Positions 48,113 to 58,725 of a stretch of DNA of 64,000 nucleotides are shown one piece after another. The translations under genes and the position numbers were made by a program. Source of the stretch: Robertmurraya siralis (GTDB lineage: Bacteria; Bacillota; Bacilli; Bacillales; Cytobacillaceae); NCBI RefSeq assembly GCF_005502275.1, contig NZ_SWLZ01000003.1, forward strand, positions 284,141-348,140. The letters are read 5' to 3'. Numbering within the stretch: the first letter of the stretch is position 1; every line of letters begins with the position of its first letter. The notes beneath the pieces were generated by a model. That model had not been told where the DNA came from. It did not search any database and saw only the letters and a program-made list of their open reading frames with translations.

Positions 48113-49591
48113 TTACAAAATAATCGCAATTAATCCGCCTGAGCCTTCATTTATAATTCTCTCAAGTGTTTCTTTTAATTTATATCTTGCATTTTCCGGC
48201 ATTAAAGAAAGCTTAGCTTGAATACCTTCTCTTACGATTGAGCTTAGGCTTCTGCCAAAGATATCAGAGTTCCAAATTGATAATGGGTCATCCTCAAAAT
48301 CTTGCATTAAGTATCGTACCAATTCCTCACTTTGTTTCTCTGTCCCGATAATCGGCGCAAATTCCGATTCAACATCCACTTTTATCATATGGATAGACGG
48401 AGCAACAGCTTTTAATCTGACACCAAATCTAGCACCTTGGCGAATGATTTCCGGCTCGTCTAAACTCATGTCAGCAAGTGTTGGTGCAGCAATTCCATAT
48501 CCCGTTTGTTTTACCATTTTCAACGCATCTGATATTTGGTCATATTCTTGCTTCGCATGAGCAAAATCTTGCATTAATTCTAAAAGATGATCTCTTCCCC
48601 TTATTTCCACACCGACAATTTCTTTTAAAATGTCATCATATAGCTCATCTGGGGCAAAAAGATCAATTTCCGCAACCCCTTGACCCATTTCAATACCAGC
48701 CAATCCTGCTCTATCAATAAATTCATAGTCTCCAAAGAGATGTACAACTCGGTCGACATCCCTCAGCCTTTTAATATCTTTAACTGTATCCTTTACTGCT
48801 TCCTGATAGCTTTCTCTGAGCCAATGATCTTCTTTCAATACCATCACCCAGCTCGGGAGGTTAACATTGACTTCTAAGACCGGGAATTCATAAAGAGCTT
48901 CGCGCATAACATTTAGAACATCTGCCTCGCGCATTCCTTCTATGCTCATTGCAAGCACTGGAATATCATATTTCTCAGCCAGTTCTTGACGAAGTGCCTC
49001 TGTATTCGGGTGATGTGGCTGAACACTATTGATCACCATAATAAATGGTTTCCCAACTTCTTTTAACTCTTCAATAACTCTTTCTTCAGCCTCAATATAA
49101 TCCACCCTTGGGATTTCTCCAATTGTTCCGTCTGTCGTAACGACAACACCGATGGTTGAATGCTCTTGAATCACCTTTCTTGTACCAATTTCAGCTGCTT
49201 CGTGGAAAGGAATCGGTTCTTCGTACCATGGAGTATTGATCATTCGAGGACCATTTTCATCCTCGTAACCTTTCGCCCCTGGTACAGTATACCCAACACA
49301 ATCTACTAAACGAATATTGACATCTAATCCTTCGCTGACATGAACTGTAGCCGCTTGATTGGGAACAAACTTTGGTTCAGTCGTCATGATCGTTCTTCCA
49401 GCTGCACTTTGAGGCAATTCATCTTGGGTTCGAGCTCGCTCTGCTTCGTTATCCATATTCGGTAGAACAACGAGCTCCATGAATTTCTTGATAAAAGTTG
49501 ATTTACCTGTTCGTACTGCTCCAACAACTCCTAAATATATATCGCCGCCCGTTCTTTCAGCGATATCCTTAAAAATATCTACCTTTTCCAA
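48113..49591 (-). CDS. spoIVA: Stage IV sporulation protein A (coat morphogenetic ATPase)
   Basis: Mother-cell protein that polymerises, using ATP, into the basement layer of the spore coat. The 492-residue protein has a TRAFAC-like NTPase N-terminal domain with Walker A GVVGAVRTGKSTFIKKFMEL, VDCVGYTVPGAKGYEDENGP, and VVTTDGTIGEIPRVDYIEAE, and the long C-terminal region ending NEGSGGLIAIIL needed for localisation. The start is TTG at 49591 with AGGAGGGG at normal spacing. A sigma-E promoter candidate lies about 110 bases upstream. Confidence 0.96.
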   Translation of the reverse strand: MEKVDIFKDIAERTGGDIYLGVVGAVRTGKSTFIKKFMELVVLPNMDNEAERARTQDELPQSAAGRTIMTTEPKFVPNQAATVHVSEGLDVNIRLVDCVGYTVPGAKGYEDENGPRMINTPWYEEPIPFHEAAEIGTRKVIQEHSTIGVVVTTDGTIGEIPRVDYIEAEERVIEELKEVGKPFIMVINSVQPHHPNTEALRQELAEKYDIPVLAMSIEGMREADVLNVMREALYEFPVLEVNVNLPSWVMVLKEDHWLRESYQEAVKDTVKDIKRLRDVDRVVHLFGDYEFIDRAGLAGIEMGQGVAEIDLFAPDELYDDILKEIVGVEIRGRDHLLELMQDFAHAKQEYDQISDALKMVKQTGYGIAAPTLADMSLDEPEIIRQGARFGVRLKAVAPSIHMIKVDVESEFAPIIGTEKQSEELVRYLMQDFEDDPLSIWNSDIFGRSLSSIVREGIQAKLSLMPENARYKLKETLERIINEGSGGLIAIIL

Positions 49592-49694
49592 GTGATCCCC
49601 TCCTGAAATCGTGAGTTAGTGGGATAATAGTTATCCTTATTTATTGCCATTTAAAACTCTCATATCGAATTTGTCACGATACTTAGACAATATA

Positions 49695-49725
49695 TGTGTA
49701 TGATGTTGTCCTACTCAGTTATGAC
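49695..49725 (-). promoter_or_regulatory. Sigma-E promoter candidate for spoIVA
   Basis: On the minus strand GTCATAAC (49725-49718) and CATACACA (49702-49695) with a 15-base spacer resemble the sigma-E consensus GKMATATT and CATACAHT. Sigma-E control of spoIVA is known in B. subtilis; the match was made by eye. Confidence 0.5.
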
Positions 49726-49837
49726 AATTTTCTTTAAAAATACCTCCTTATTTATGAATTTCATTTCAAATTAAAAGGAGTTATGAGAAAATCCTTTTTT
49801 AATTTCTTTTTACTTAAAATGGATCAATTAAGTATAA

Positions 49838-49880
49838 TAAAAACCCTTCTCCTACAATATATTCCGTAAGAAAAGGGTTA
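49838..49880 (-). terminator. Terminator after yphF
   Basis: On the minus strand AACCCTT...TCTTAC pairs with GTAGGAGAAGGGTT across an A/T-rich loop, then TTTATTATAC. Confidence 0.8.
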
Positions 49881-49909
49881 TGACTGCAAATTTCGATTAG
49901 AAAACATGG

Positions 49910-50632
49910 TCAAGAAGGCATAAAAATGATTTCATTTGTTTCTACCTCAATTGTATACGGCAATGAGTAAGCAGGAACAAATAATGAATCTTCATGGAGG
50001 ATAGTTCTAATATCCACACCTGGTTGCAAAGATTTTGAACCATCTTGCAAAATTTGATATAAATCTTTGCGATAATCTACAAATACTTCCGCATTTCCAT
50101 TAATCACCAATGGAAGTTCTTGACTAGTATAAGGACTAATTACGACTGGTTCTTCCTTGAAACCAAGCTGTTGATAATCCAACGAGAAGACACCATCAGC
50201 GATCCTCTCTTTGTAGGGAGGATAGTCTTGCATTGAAATTCTTAAGTTTATATCTCTAATGATCTCCGCGACCCGCAAATCAAATATTTTTACAGTTGGA
50301 TTTGTTTCCACATCAATTAACACATATTGAAAAACCCCGCCAGATTCATACGCATTTCCTGGCGGCTCTGCCATATATTGAGGTACAAGCTGCTTAAAAT
50401 CTATCAAATACTTTTGATAAATCGGGGTATCGTTTTCTTTCGTTTTGATCGGGAGAATTCCACCCTTGTCCTCTTGGAATCTTTCAACTGCGGATTGAAC
50501 AGTTGTAACTTGCTCTTGATATGGGGTCTGATTTTGGGCCAACTTGTCCTGTGGGTAAGCACAGCCGGTTAAAATAGCGGATGTGATCAGGCAAATGGAC
50601 AAAAAAAGTATTCCTTTATTCATAAGTATCAA
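49910..50632 (-). CDS. yphF: YphF-like lipoprotein
   Basis: A 240-residue lipoprotein: signal peptide MNKGILFLSICLITSAILTG followed by the lipobox cysteine (LTGC at about residue 24), then a soluble domain with VQSAVERFQEDKGGILPIK and AEPPGNAYESGGVFQYVLID. Attached to the outer face of the membrane. Context between yphE and spoIVA matches YphF of B. subtilis, whose function is unknown. Two ATG codons at the start; the second (MNKG) gives a standard signal peptide. Confidence 0.82.
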   Translation of the reverse strand: MILMNKGILFLSICLITSAILTGCAYPQDKLAQNQTPYQEQVTTVQSAVERFQEDKGGILPIKTKENDTPIYQKYLIDFKQLVPQYMAEPPGNAYESGGVFQYVLIDVETNPTVKIFDLRVAEIIRDINLRISMQDYPPYKERIADGVFSLDYQQLGFKEEPVVISPYTSQELPLVINGNAEVFVDYRKDLYQILQDGSKSLQPGVDIRTILHEDSLFVPAYSLPYTIEVETNEIIFMPS

Positions 50633-50661
50633 TCCTTCTATTCTATGTATTGATTAATAAT

Positions 50662-50862
50662 CTATGTGGTCGGGCCGCTTAAAACTACGAAAAAAATAAT
50701 AATTCCACTAAAGATCATTAATACGTACGCAATGAGAGCAGTAATAAATTTTATAACACTATTTTTAAATTTATAGCGGCTAAAATAAATCATGATAATT
50801 GAAATAAACATAAATCCCATTGCAGAGATCGAGATCCACATTTTTAACATGGCTGGTGACAT
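50662..50862 (-). CDS. yphE: YphE, DUF2768 small membrane protein
   Basis: A 66-residue membrane protein with two hydrophobic segments (about 9-28 and 36-62) separated by YFSRYKFKNSVIKF. Starting MSPAMLKMWISISAMGFMFI, it matches the DUF2768/YphE family, sporulation-associated by context but of unknown function. GAAGGAGTTGATG precedes the ATG. It lies between gpsA and yphF. Confidence 0.8.
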   Translation of the reverse strand: MSPAMLKMWISISAMGFMFISIIMIYFSRYKFKNSVIKFITALIAYVLMIFSGIIIFFVVLSGPTT

Positions 50863-51260
50863 ATCATCAACTCCTTCGAGAGACTTAGAGATTCAACTAA
50901 AATATCGTTCTGATTAGGACCGGGAAAACGCAAAAAATAAAGACTCCACTGTCATTTTCCGAATTATTATAACATAAGCAATAACAGATAAGTAAATCAT
51001 TTGTCCCATCAATGAGCTAGCATCCTATCTTTTATTAACAAAAATTCCCAACTGATAAAAAGGACAAAAAAAGACTAAAGTAAAGTAGGGGGCTGCTCTT
51101 TACTTTAGCCTAAAATGACTAAATACACCATACACCCTGTTCATTTCACCAGTTTGCTTCGCTCCCATTGTATGCATCACCAAGATAAATCGCATCCTCG
51201 AAAGCCTATATTTTGAAAATATTATAGACATACACCATGTATCCATTAACTGGTTACGAC
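50863..51260. other. Intergenic region gpsA-yphE
   Basis: About 400 bases. The only defined structure is the gpsA-side terminator at 51066-51108. A promoter for yphE-yphF is expected but was not placed. Confidence 0.5.
51066..51108 (-). terminator. Terminator downstream of gpsA
   Basis: On the minus strand CTAAAGTAAAG pairs perfectly with CTTTACTTTAG (51108-51098 with 51085-51075), followed by TCTTTTTTT. It is about 150 bases after the gpsA stop. Confidence 0.9.
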
Positions 51261-52310
51261 TTAAATCTGGTCACTTGAGAGAACGTTTGCTAAATCCTCC
51301 ATTTCATGGGTTTTGACTCGTGACATTAAGGAATCCACTTCATCTTTCGGACTAGCGTCCTTGAATAGCACATTATGAAGTGCTGTCGTAATCGGCATTT
51401 TCACTTCAAATTTTGCTGCCAATTGATAAGCAGCTTTCGTTGTTCTTACCCCTTCAACAACCATTCCCATATTGTCCAAAACCTCTTGTAGCTTTTGACC
51501 TTTGCCTAGTAAATTTCCAGCTCTCCAATTTCTTGAGTGCACACTTGTACATGTGACAATTAAATCACCGATCCCCGCTAATCCTGAAAAGGTTAACGGA
51601 CTTGCTCCCATTTTAGTACCCAGTCGGGCAATCTCAGCAAGACCTCTTGTGATCAATGCCGCTTTGGCATTGTCGCCATAGCCAAGCCCATCCGTAATCC
51701 CAGCAGCGAGGGCAATGATATTCTTTAAAGCGCCCCCGATTTCTACACCAACAATATCCGGGTTTGTATACACCCGAAAATAGGAATTAATAAATAAGTC
51801 TTGGATTCTTTCCGCTGCCCCCATATTTTTCGAGGAAACCGTTACCGTTGTAATAAACCTGCGACTGACCTCTTCTGCATGGCTCGGTCCCGAAAGTACA
51901 ACAACATCTTTTAGTAGCTCCGCTTCCATTTCATCCTCAATCATTTCAGAGATTGTCATCAATGTATCTGGTTCAATCCCTTTGCTTACATGGACGATTG
52001 TTAACGGGCGCTCCTGAACTTCCTGAATCTGCTTAAGCACTTCTCGAATCGCTTTAGTCGGGACTGCTAAAAGAATGAGATCAATATTTTCTAATGCTGT
52101 TTGCAGCGATGAATGGCCCACAACTTCTTCCGGAAGCGTAACTCCCGGTAAATATTTTTCATTGCTATGATTGTTATTAATTTCCTCAATTTGCTGAGGG
52201 TTATGTCCCCAAAGTCTAACCTCATGCCCATTATCTGCAAGGACCATTGCTAATGCCGTTCCCCAGCTCCCAGCACCGATGACGGAGATTTTTTCTCTTT
52301 TTCTTTCCAC
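51261..52310 (-). CDS. gpsA: Glycerol-3-phosphate dehydrogenase (NAD(P)+)
   Basis: Reduces dihydroxyacetone phosphate to sn-glycerol-3-phosphate for phospholipids. The 349-residue enzyme has the Rossmann motif ISVIGAGSWGTALAMVLADN, the block VLSGPSHAEEVSRR, catalytic Lys in GVEIGGALKNIIALAAGITD, and GLAGIGDLIVTCTSVHSRN. It follows der by about 150 bases. Confidence 0.96.
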   Translation of the reverse strand: MERKREKISVIGAGSWGTALAMVLADNGHEVRLWGHNPQQIEEINNNHSNEKYLPGVTLPEEVVGHSSLQTALENIDLILLAVPTKAIREVLKQIQEVQERPLTIVHVSKGIEPDTLMTISEMIEDEMEAELLKDVVVLSGPSHAEEVSRRFITTVTVSSKNMGAAERIQDLFINSYFRVYTNPDIVGVEIGGALKNIIALAAGITDGLGYGDNAKAALITRGLAEIARLGTKMGASPLTFSGLAGIGDLIVTCTSVHSRNWRAGNLLGKGQKLQEVLDNMGMVVEGVRTTKAAYQLAAKFEVKMPITTALHNVLFKDASPKDEVDSLMSRVKTHEMEDLANVLSSDQI

Positions 52311-52460
52311 ATTATCACGTCCTTATTTTAATTAGTGAACACTGTTTCGCACATAACTTAGACAAAGTCAAGGAGTCTAAAGTTACCGAAAAAAGCGATA
52401 TTGAAAAAGTTTAGTGCTACTATAAGCATTAGAAAAAATGACCTATCTATTTTGCAAATT

Positions 52461-53780
52461 TTATTTACGTTCACGAGCAAAGATTTTTATCGGGGTACCT
52501 TCAAATCCAAACGCATCTCGAATGCGGTTTTCTAAAAAGCGCTGGTAAGAGAAATGCATCAATTCTGGATCATTGACAAAGACAACAAATGTTGGAGGGC
52601 CGACAGCAACTTGTGTTGCATAGTAAATCTTCAACCTTTTCCCTTTATCTGTTGGCGTTGGATTCATAGCTACAGCGTCCATTATAACATCATTTAAAAC
52701 GCTTGTTTCCACTCTTCTCATATGGTTTTCACTTGCCATATCAATCATCGGAACTAAAGTATGTATGCGTTTTTTTGTTAAGGCTGATAAAAACACAATC
52801 GGTGCATAATCCAAAAATAGAAAATGATCTCTAATTTTCTGTTCAAAGTCTTTCATTGTTTTTTCATCTTTTTCAACAGCATCCCACTTGTTAACAACGA
52901 TGACAACTGCTCTTCCCGCCTCATGGGCATAACCCGCAATTTTTTTATCCTGTTCAATAATTCCTTCTTCTCCATCTAGAACAACTAGAACAACGTCTGA
53001 TCTTTCAATTGCCCTTAAAGCACGCAAAACACTATATTTTTCTGTACTTTCATAGACTTTACCTTTTTTACGCATACCTGCCGTATCAATAATGACATAT
53101 TTTTGCCCATTCACCGTCACCATTGAGTCGATCGCATCACGAGTTGTACCAGCAATATTGCTAACAATTACCCGTTCTTCTCCGAGAATGGCATTAACAA
53201 GTGAAGATTTTCCTACATTTGGGCGCCCTATTAACGAGAATTTAATAGTATCCGGATCATAATGATCTCCCTCATCCTTCGGAAAATGCTTCGCGGCCTC
53301 ATCCAATAAATCACCTAATCCTAAGCCATGAGCACCCGAAATTGGGAATGGTTCTCCAAATCCTAAGGAGTAAAAATCATAAATCTGCTCCCTCATCTCT
53401 GGGTTATCAATTTTGTTAACAGCTAAAACAACTGGCTTCTTAGCCTTATACAAAATCTTCGCTACTTCTTCATCAGCAGCAGTTACTCCTTCTCGGCCAT
53501 TGGTTAAAAAAATAATCACATCTGCTTCGTCTATCGCAATTTCGGCCTGTTGACGAATCTGATCCAAAAAGGGTTCATCTCCAATGTCAATTCCACCTGT
53601 ATCAATAATATTAAAATCATGAGTTAACCACTCTGCGGCGCTGTATATCCGATCTCTCGTTACCCCAGGAATATCTTCTACAATTGAAACCCGATCTCCT
53701 ACTATCCGGTTAAAAATCGTTGATTTCCCTACATTTGGACGTCCAACTATGGCTACTACTGGTTTCACCATGAACATCAC
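52461..53780 (-). CDS. der: Ribosome-associated GTPase Der (EngA)
   Basis: Essential GTPase for 50S ribosome assembly. The 439-residue protein has two tandem Ras-like domains, with [16 protein letters not shown] near the N-terminus and [16 protein letters not shown] around residue 183, each followed by NKID/NKWD-type motifs, and a C-terminal KH-like domain (about 355-439). M4 ([10 protein letters not shown]) may be the true start. Confidence 0.97.
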   Translation of the reverse strand: MMFMVKPVVAIVGRPNVGKSTIFNRIVGDRVSIVEDIPGVTRDRIYSAAEWLTHDFNIIDTGGIDIGDEPFLDQIRQQAEIAIDEADVIIFLTNGREGVTAADEEVAKILYKAKKPVVLAVNKIDNPEMREQIYDFYSLGFGEPFPISGAHGLGLGDLLDEAAKHFPKDEGDHYDPDTIKFSLIGRPNVGKSSLVNAILGEERVIVSNIAGTTRDAIDSMVTVNGQKYVIIDTAGMRKKGKVYESTEKYSVLRALRAIERSDVVLVVLDGEEGIIEQDKKIAGYAHEAGRAVVIVVNKWDAVEKDEKTMKDFEQKIRDHFLFLDYAPIVFLSALTKKRIHTLVPMIDMASENHMRRVETSVLNDVIMDAVAMNPTPTDKGKRLKIYYATQVAVGPPTFVVFVNDPELMHFSYQRFLENRIRDAFGFEGTPIKIFARERK

Positions 53781-53871
53781 CCTTTCCTTCTTATAGACTA
53801 CACTTGCACATAATTCTGAAGTGTTTACATCTTTTAATAATGTTTTTCTTTCAATTTGGCATTTCCTTAGT

Positions 53872-53899
53872 AAAGAAACCCTTCCATATTAGAAGGGCC
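53872..53899 (-). terminator. Terminator after the YIEGIA genes
   Basis: On the minus strand GCCCTTC pairs with GAAGGGT around TAATATG, followed by TTCTTTAC. Confidence 0.7.
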
Positions 53900-54015
53900 T
53901 AACCTAATTATATTAACAAAGTGAATACTCCCTCGCAACGAAAAGATTGGATGAGCCAGTGTTTGTTTGGCTAAAAATCACGAAAAATGAAGCTTGAGAG
54001 TAATTAGCGAACACA

Positions 54016-54201
54016 TTAATGCTTCACAATTATATACAAATCTTCTGTTAACGCATGAGCAATCCCATCCAAGATCGCTTCCAAATTGGCTGTAACCTTA
54101 TCCATCTCTTCCTTGTTATCACAATAAAAAACAGCAACACCAGAAGGAACCTTCTTTGGATTTGTTGTGATAACAGCAAGAATAAATTTTTCCAGGTCCA
54201 T
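54016..54201 (-). CDS. Capping complex subunit for YIEGIA
   Basis: A 61-residue protein (DLEKFILAVITTNPKKVPSG, then FYCDNKEEMDKVTANLEAIL). I recognise it as the small partner family that is always found beside YIEGIA-domain proteins in spore formers. It has a mixed alpha/beta single-domain look, no signal peptide. It begins six bases after the YIEGIA gene stop, so the pair is an operon. Molecular role is unknown beyond this association. Confidence 0.8.
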   Translation of the reverse strand: MDLEKFILAVITTNPKKVPSGVAVFYCDNKEEMDKVTANLEAILDGIAHALTEDLYIIVKH

Positions 54202-54206
54202 TGTTT

Positions 54207-55094
54207 TTACATCCCCTCTTCCTTTTTCTTTCTTTCTGTCGGCATCCGGATCGCATTTTCTAATGTCGGTACTTTACCGATGATTTCAATTGCTCTTTCT
54301 ATATCTCTTTCTTGAGGCAGAACAAAAATACCAATTCTGCCATCATCTAAATCTCTTTTCGCCAAAGGAACTAATGCGGGAGTTCCTGAGTCTCGATATA
54401 CACCTAGCGCGGTTGAAACATCATGTAAAATCGCTTGTCTTTGCCCTAAATTCGCGATCGTTGAGCGTGAGTCGAAATTTTTAGGTTTCAAAATAAAACC
54501 CATTCCGTAGCGTAAAACCTCTTTTCTTCTTTCAGGCAATCCGATATTCATAATGTAGATATTGTCTACATATAATCCAGAGCCATCAAATCTCGGCTCC
54601 ACATACTCAATTTCAACAATATCTTCAAGCTTTCCACCCGCCATTAAAATTTTCGAAAGAAAAAAAGCAATTACACCAACCAATAAACCACCCCATAAAT
54701 TCGTCATAATGTACCCAAGTGTTGTCAGAAGGGAAGTGAAGATGACTAAATAATTGCGGCTCTCAAAGGCGATAGCAATACCTTCAATATATGTTTTTCC
54801 CCTTGGAACAAGTTCATAGCTATCCATTTCCGTTAATGTATTCCGTTCCATATTGCGTACCTCTCTAAATTGAGATGCGGCAATAGTTAAAAAGGTAACT
54901 GCTGTGAAATCTTCCTCCAAAATAGATGGGACTGCAAGTGTCCCTAAGCCAGCAGCAATAAAACCTAAAGCAATATGGATGATTTTCCCATGCAAATATG
55001 TTGGATACTGGCGATAATCTGTTCTTAACATATAAACTCTTGTTAAAGTTCCAATAATAATCCCAAGTAGGATGGAGTATGTATATTCACTCAT
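54207..55094 (-). CDS. YIEGIA-domain membrane protein
   Basis: A 295-residue protein with an N-terminal membrane part (four to five hydrophobic segments in residues 1-160) containing the name-giving motif YIEGIA in RGKTYIEGIAIAFESRNYLV. The C-terminal part (about 165-290) is soluble with GFILKPKNFDSRSTIANLGQ and a conserved ALVPLAKRDLDDGRIGIF. The family is spread among spore-forming Firmicutes; its role is not established. It overlaps yphA by four bases and is paired with the capping subunit gene. Confidence 0.82.
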   Translation of the reverse strand: MSEYTYSILLGIIIGTLTRVYMLRTDYRQYPTYLHGKIIHIALGFIAAGLGTLAVPSILEEDFTAVTFLTIAASQFREVRNMERNTLTEMDSYELVPRGKTYIEGIAIAFESRNYLVIFTSLLTTLGYIMTNLWGGLLVGVIAFFLSKILMAGGKLEDIVEIEYVEPRFDGSGLYVDNIYIMNIGLPERRKEVLRYGMGFILKPKNFDSRSTIANLGQRQAILHDVSTALGVYRDSGTPALVPLAKRDLDDGRIGIFVLPQERDIERAIEIIGKVPTLENAIRMPTERKKKEEGM

Positions 55095-55720
55095 GATGGT
55101 TTTTGCTTTCCCCTTTCAAGATGTTTAATTTGAGATTCAAAATAGGATGACACCTTTTTAAAACCATATATAATGAGCAAAAATCCGATCGAGATTGAGA
55201 TGACATCCAAATAAGCAAACGAGCCAATTAAATAAGTAGGAGTAATATGTTTTAAGATCGACGCATACAGAATCTCTCCATGTATGGAACCACAAATAAG
55301 GATGATGATGCGAAATTTCACATCATGGTGTAAAAGTAAGGCGATATAAGTTAAAAGAAAGGACAACATCATATTTCGATCGAAAATAAGCCATACTGGA
55401 TCGTATAGTTCATATAGATGAAAGGTTGTAAATGCAAGCATGATAATAAAGGAGGTAATAAAGAGATATAGACCTTTCCTTCCCCTTTGTTTTGCCATTG
55501 TTATATACGCAGCTAAAAGCAGAAACAAGCTTGAAGCAGAAATATTAAGAGCAAACAGTTTCATTGAATAAGAAGATAAAATAATGACACTTAAAATAGC
55601 GGCTGATAGCAGAAGTCTTGAGCGACTTTTACTCATAAAAAAAGTGGTGACAATCCAAAATATCCAAAATAACCAAAAAAAGAGAACTCCTTCCATTCCG
55701 TTACCTCCTATCATCTCCAT
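55091..55720 (-). CDS. yphA: YphA family membrane protein
   Basis: A 209-residue membrane protein with about seven hydrophobic segments and a basic C-terminal tail (SYFESQIKHLERGKQKPS). Sequence pattern (FFWLFWIFWIVTTFFMSKSR at the start) and position upstream of the YIEGIA gene match YphA of B. subtilis, of unknown function. The ATG at 55693 (MEGVLFFW) with GGAGGTAACGG upstream might be the true start. First gene of a three-gene operon. Confidence 0.75.
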   Translation of the reverse strand: MEMIGGNGMEGVLFFWLFWIFWIVTTFFMSKSRSRLLLSAAILSVIILSSYSMKLFALNISASSLFLLLAAYITMAKQRGRKGLYLFITSFIIMLAFTTFHLYELYDPVWLIFDRNMMLSFLLTYIALLLHHDVKFRIIILICGSIHGEILYASILKHITPTYLIGSFAYLDVISISIGFLLIIYGFKKVSSYFESQIKHLERGKQKPS

Positions 55721-55850
55721 TATGTCTCATCGCTATGTACTTTAATCTGCACTAAATAAACTTTTATGAGCCACAAAAGACTGATATCAAGGTTGTCTTT
55801 GAATAGGATGATGAAAAAAGATAGATCCTATAAGTTAGGAGGTGGCCAGC

Positions 55851-55988
55851 ATGGGAAAAGATCGTCAAGAAAAAAAGATAAACAAAAGTAATAAAGTAGA
55901 ATCCGATCGTGATCAAGCACTCCATTATCCAGGAGCCACAAAAATGTCCAGCCCACAAGAAGCAAAAAAACTAAACAATGGAAAGTAG
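55851..55988 (+). CDS. ypzI: YpzI family protein
   Basis: A 45-residue protein on the plus strand, too short for standard gene calling, with MGKDRQEKKINKSNKVESDR followed by DQALHYPGATKMSSP. The YpzI family in B. subtilis has the same MGKDRQEKK start and YPGAT motif. AGGAGGTG lies six to seven bases before the ATG at 55851. Very charged, likely disordered; possibly spore-related by context. It is divergent from yphA and is followed immediately by the structured segment at 55990-56170. Confidence 0.82.
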   Translation: MGKDRQEKKINKSNKVESDRDQALHYPGATKMSSPQEAKKLNNGK

Positions 55989-55989
55989 A

Positions 55990-56170
55990 AAAGCGGAAGG
56001 TCCCTGTTTAGCACCGTATGGCCTGGAGAGGCAGTGACTGAGATATAGGAGATACGAAGAGCGGAAGCGATTCGTTATCGACTTATCGTAGGGAGCTGGC
56101 TTGAAGGACAATAGGTGCTAGGGACCTGCAGCTGGACAAAGAAAAGCGAAAGCGGCTTGTTCATCTCCGT
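55990..56170 (+). repeat. Structured repeat-like intergenic segment (Bacillus GCGGAAGC type)
   Basis: Contains AAAAGCGGAAGG, GAAGAGCGGAAGCGATTC and GAAAAGCGAAAGCGGCTTG, and a long-range stem: GGTCCCT and TAGCACC (55999-56015) pair with GGTGCTA and GGGACC (56114-56126), closing about 100 bases. The motifs GCGGAAGCG, TTATCGTAGGGAGCTGG and AGCTGGACAAAG resemble the dispersed structured repeats of Bacillus genomes that I remember. G+C is higher than in surrounding intergenic DNA. Confidence 0.5.
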
Positions 56171-56204
56171 ACAAACTGAAAGGGCCTCGACTTATCGGGG
56201 GAAC

Positions 56205-56245
56205 AATAAAGCTCCCGGCGCTTTTTAGCACCGGGAGCTTTACTT
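56205..56245. terminator. Terminator after fni (bidirectional)
   Basis: AAAGCTCCCGGCGC (56208-56221) pairs with GCACCGGGAGCTTT (56228-56241) with one G-T pair. It lies between plus-strand ypzI and minus-strand fni and can serve both. Confidence 0.88.
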
Positions 56246-56259
56246 TGTAAAAGAAAATT

Positions 56260-57312
<1,053 letters not shown>

Positions 57313-57394
57313 CTATTATCACCTTTTTAATAGTCGTTTATATTATTTTTGTCCATTTCATCATTTTTCATGATAATAATGAATCATAATAACG

Positions 57395-58531
57395 CTATTC
57401 TTTTATCTTTTTAAGTTGTTCACCGATCATTTCCCCAAGTTGGAATCCTTTAGATTCTTCTGGGAGTTCATAATCAGAAAATTCCGGTTCCTTCTCTTCA
57501 AGCTCTTTTATACTTAAAGATAATCTTTGAATATCTTCATTTGCTTCAAGAACCTTCACTTTAATGGTTTGCCCCTCTTTAAGCACCTCATGAGGAGTTC
57601 CAATATGCTTATGTGAAATTTGAGAAATATGGACCAATCCCTCTACACCTGGAAACACTTCTACGAAAGCACCATAGGAGACAAGACGTTTTACAACACC
57701 GTCAAGAACAGAATCTTTCGGCGCTTTTTCAGCAAGATTATGCCATGGTCCAGGTAAGGTTTCCTTAATGGACAATGAAATTCTCTCATTGTCTCTATCT
57801 ACATTCAATACTTTAACATTTACTTTCTGACCTACTTGGACAACATCAGCCGGTTTTTGAACATGCTCATGCGATAACTGAGAAATATGGACTAAACCAT
57901 CAATCCCCCCGATATCAACAAATGCCCCAAAATCGGTGATCCTTTGAACTGTTCCTTCCAAAACTTGCCCAGGCTGCAGTGAATTAAGAAGAGCTAATTT
58001 CTGCTTGCCAATTTCTTCCTCAACAACGGCGCGGTGAGAAAGGATTAAGCGATTTTTCTCTTGGTCCAATTCAACAATTTTAAAAGCTAATGTCTTATCC
58101 TTATATTCCGAAAAATCTTCAACAAAATGAGCTTCAACGAGAGATGCAGGAACAAACCCTCTTACACCTAAGTCAACAACGAGACCGCCTTTAACGACAT
58201 CTTTGACTTCTGCTTCAAAAATCTCTCCCGTTTCATATTTTTGTTCTAAAACGCTCCATGCTTTTTTAGCATCTGCTTTTCTTTTAGATAAAATTAAAGC
58301 ATCCTCTTCAACTTTAGTTACTTCAAGTTCAAGCTCTTGACCAACTTCTACAACATCGCTAGCCTTTTCAATATGCAGACTAGAAAGCTCGCTAATTGGA
58401 ATAATTCCATCCAGCTTGCTGTCTTCAATATTCACGATTACCTGCTTTTCTTCAACTTTGGAAACAGTACCGGTGACACTATCACCGATCTCAAAATTCT
58501 TCACTTCTACTTGATTCATCTCTTCGGACAT
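57395..58531 (-). CDS. ypfD: S1 RNA-binding domain protein YpfD (ribosomal S1-like)
   Basis: A 378-residue protein with four S1 domains (about 12-80, 98-165, 184-250, 268-337), the later two with the canonical DGLVHISQLSHEHV and EGLVHISQISHKHI patterns. It is the Bacillus homologue of ribosomal protein S1 but with fewer domains; S1 is not essential for translation initiation in these bacteria. The start is ATG with AGGAGGAG ten bases before. It is the last gene after plsC-cmk. Confidence 0.92.
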   Translation of the reverse strand: MSEEMNQVEVKNFEIGDSVTGTVSKVEEKQVIVNIEDSKLDGIIPISELSSLHIEKASDVVEVGQELELEVTKVEEDALILSKRKADAKKAWSVLEQKYETGEIFEAEVKDVVKGGLVVDLGVRGFVPASLVEAHFVEDFSEYKDKTLAFKIVELDQEKNRLILSHRAVVEEEIGKQKLALLNSLQPGQVLEGTVQRITDFGAFVDIGGIDGLVHISQLSHEHVQKPADVVQVGQKVNVKVLNVDRDNERISLSIKETLPGPWHNLAEKAPKDSVLDGVVKRLVSYGAFVEVFPGVEGLVHISQISHKHIGTPHEVLKEGQTIKVKVLEANEDIQRLSLSIKELEEKEPEFSDYELPEESKGFQLGEMIGEQLKKIKE

Positions 58532-58725
58532 ATGTACTCCTCCTTAATCCAATCGCTACTTCCTAAAAAAGAAAAATATTAATGAATTAATTCATTTTCC
58601 AAACATCACTCCGAAAGAATTATAGTTAAAATTATAATCCTTCAGACAATTCAAATGTCATGTTCAAACAATCTGCACTTTTCTATAACTTCTTACAAAT
58701 GCTTCTATTTGTCAAGAAAGAAGAA

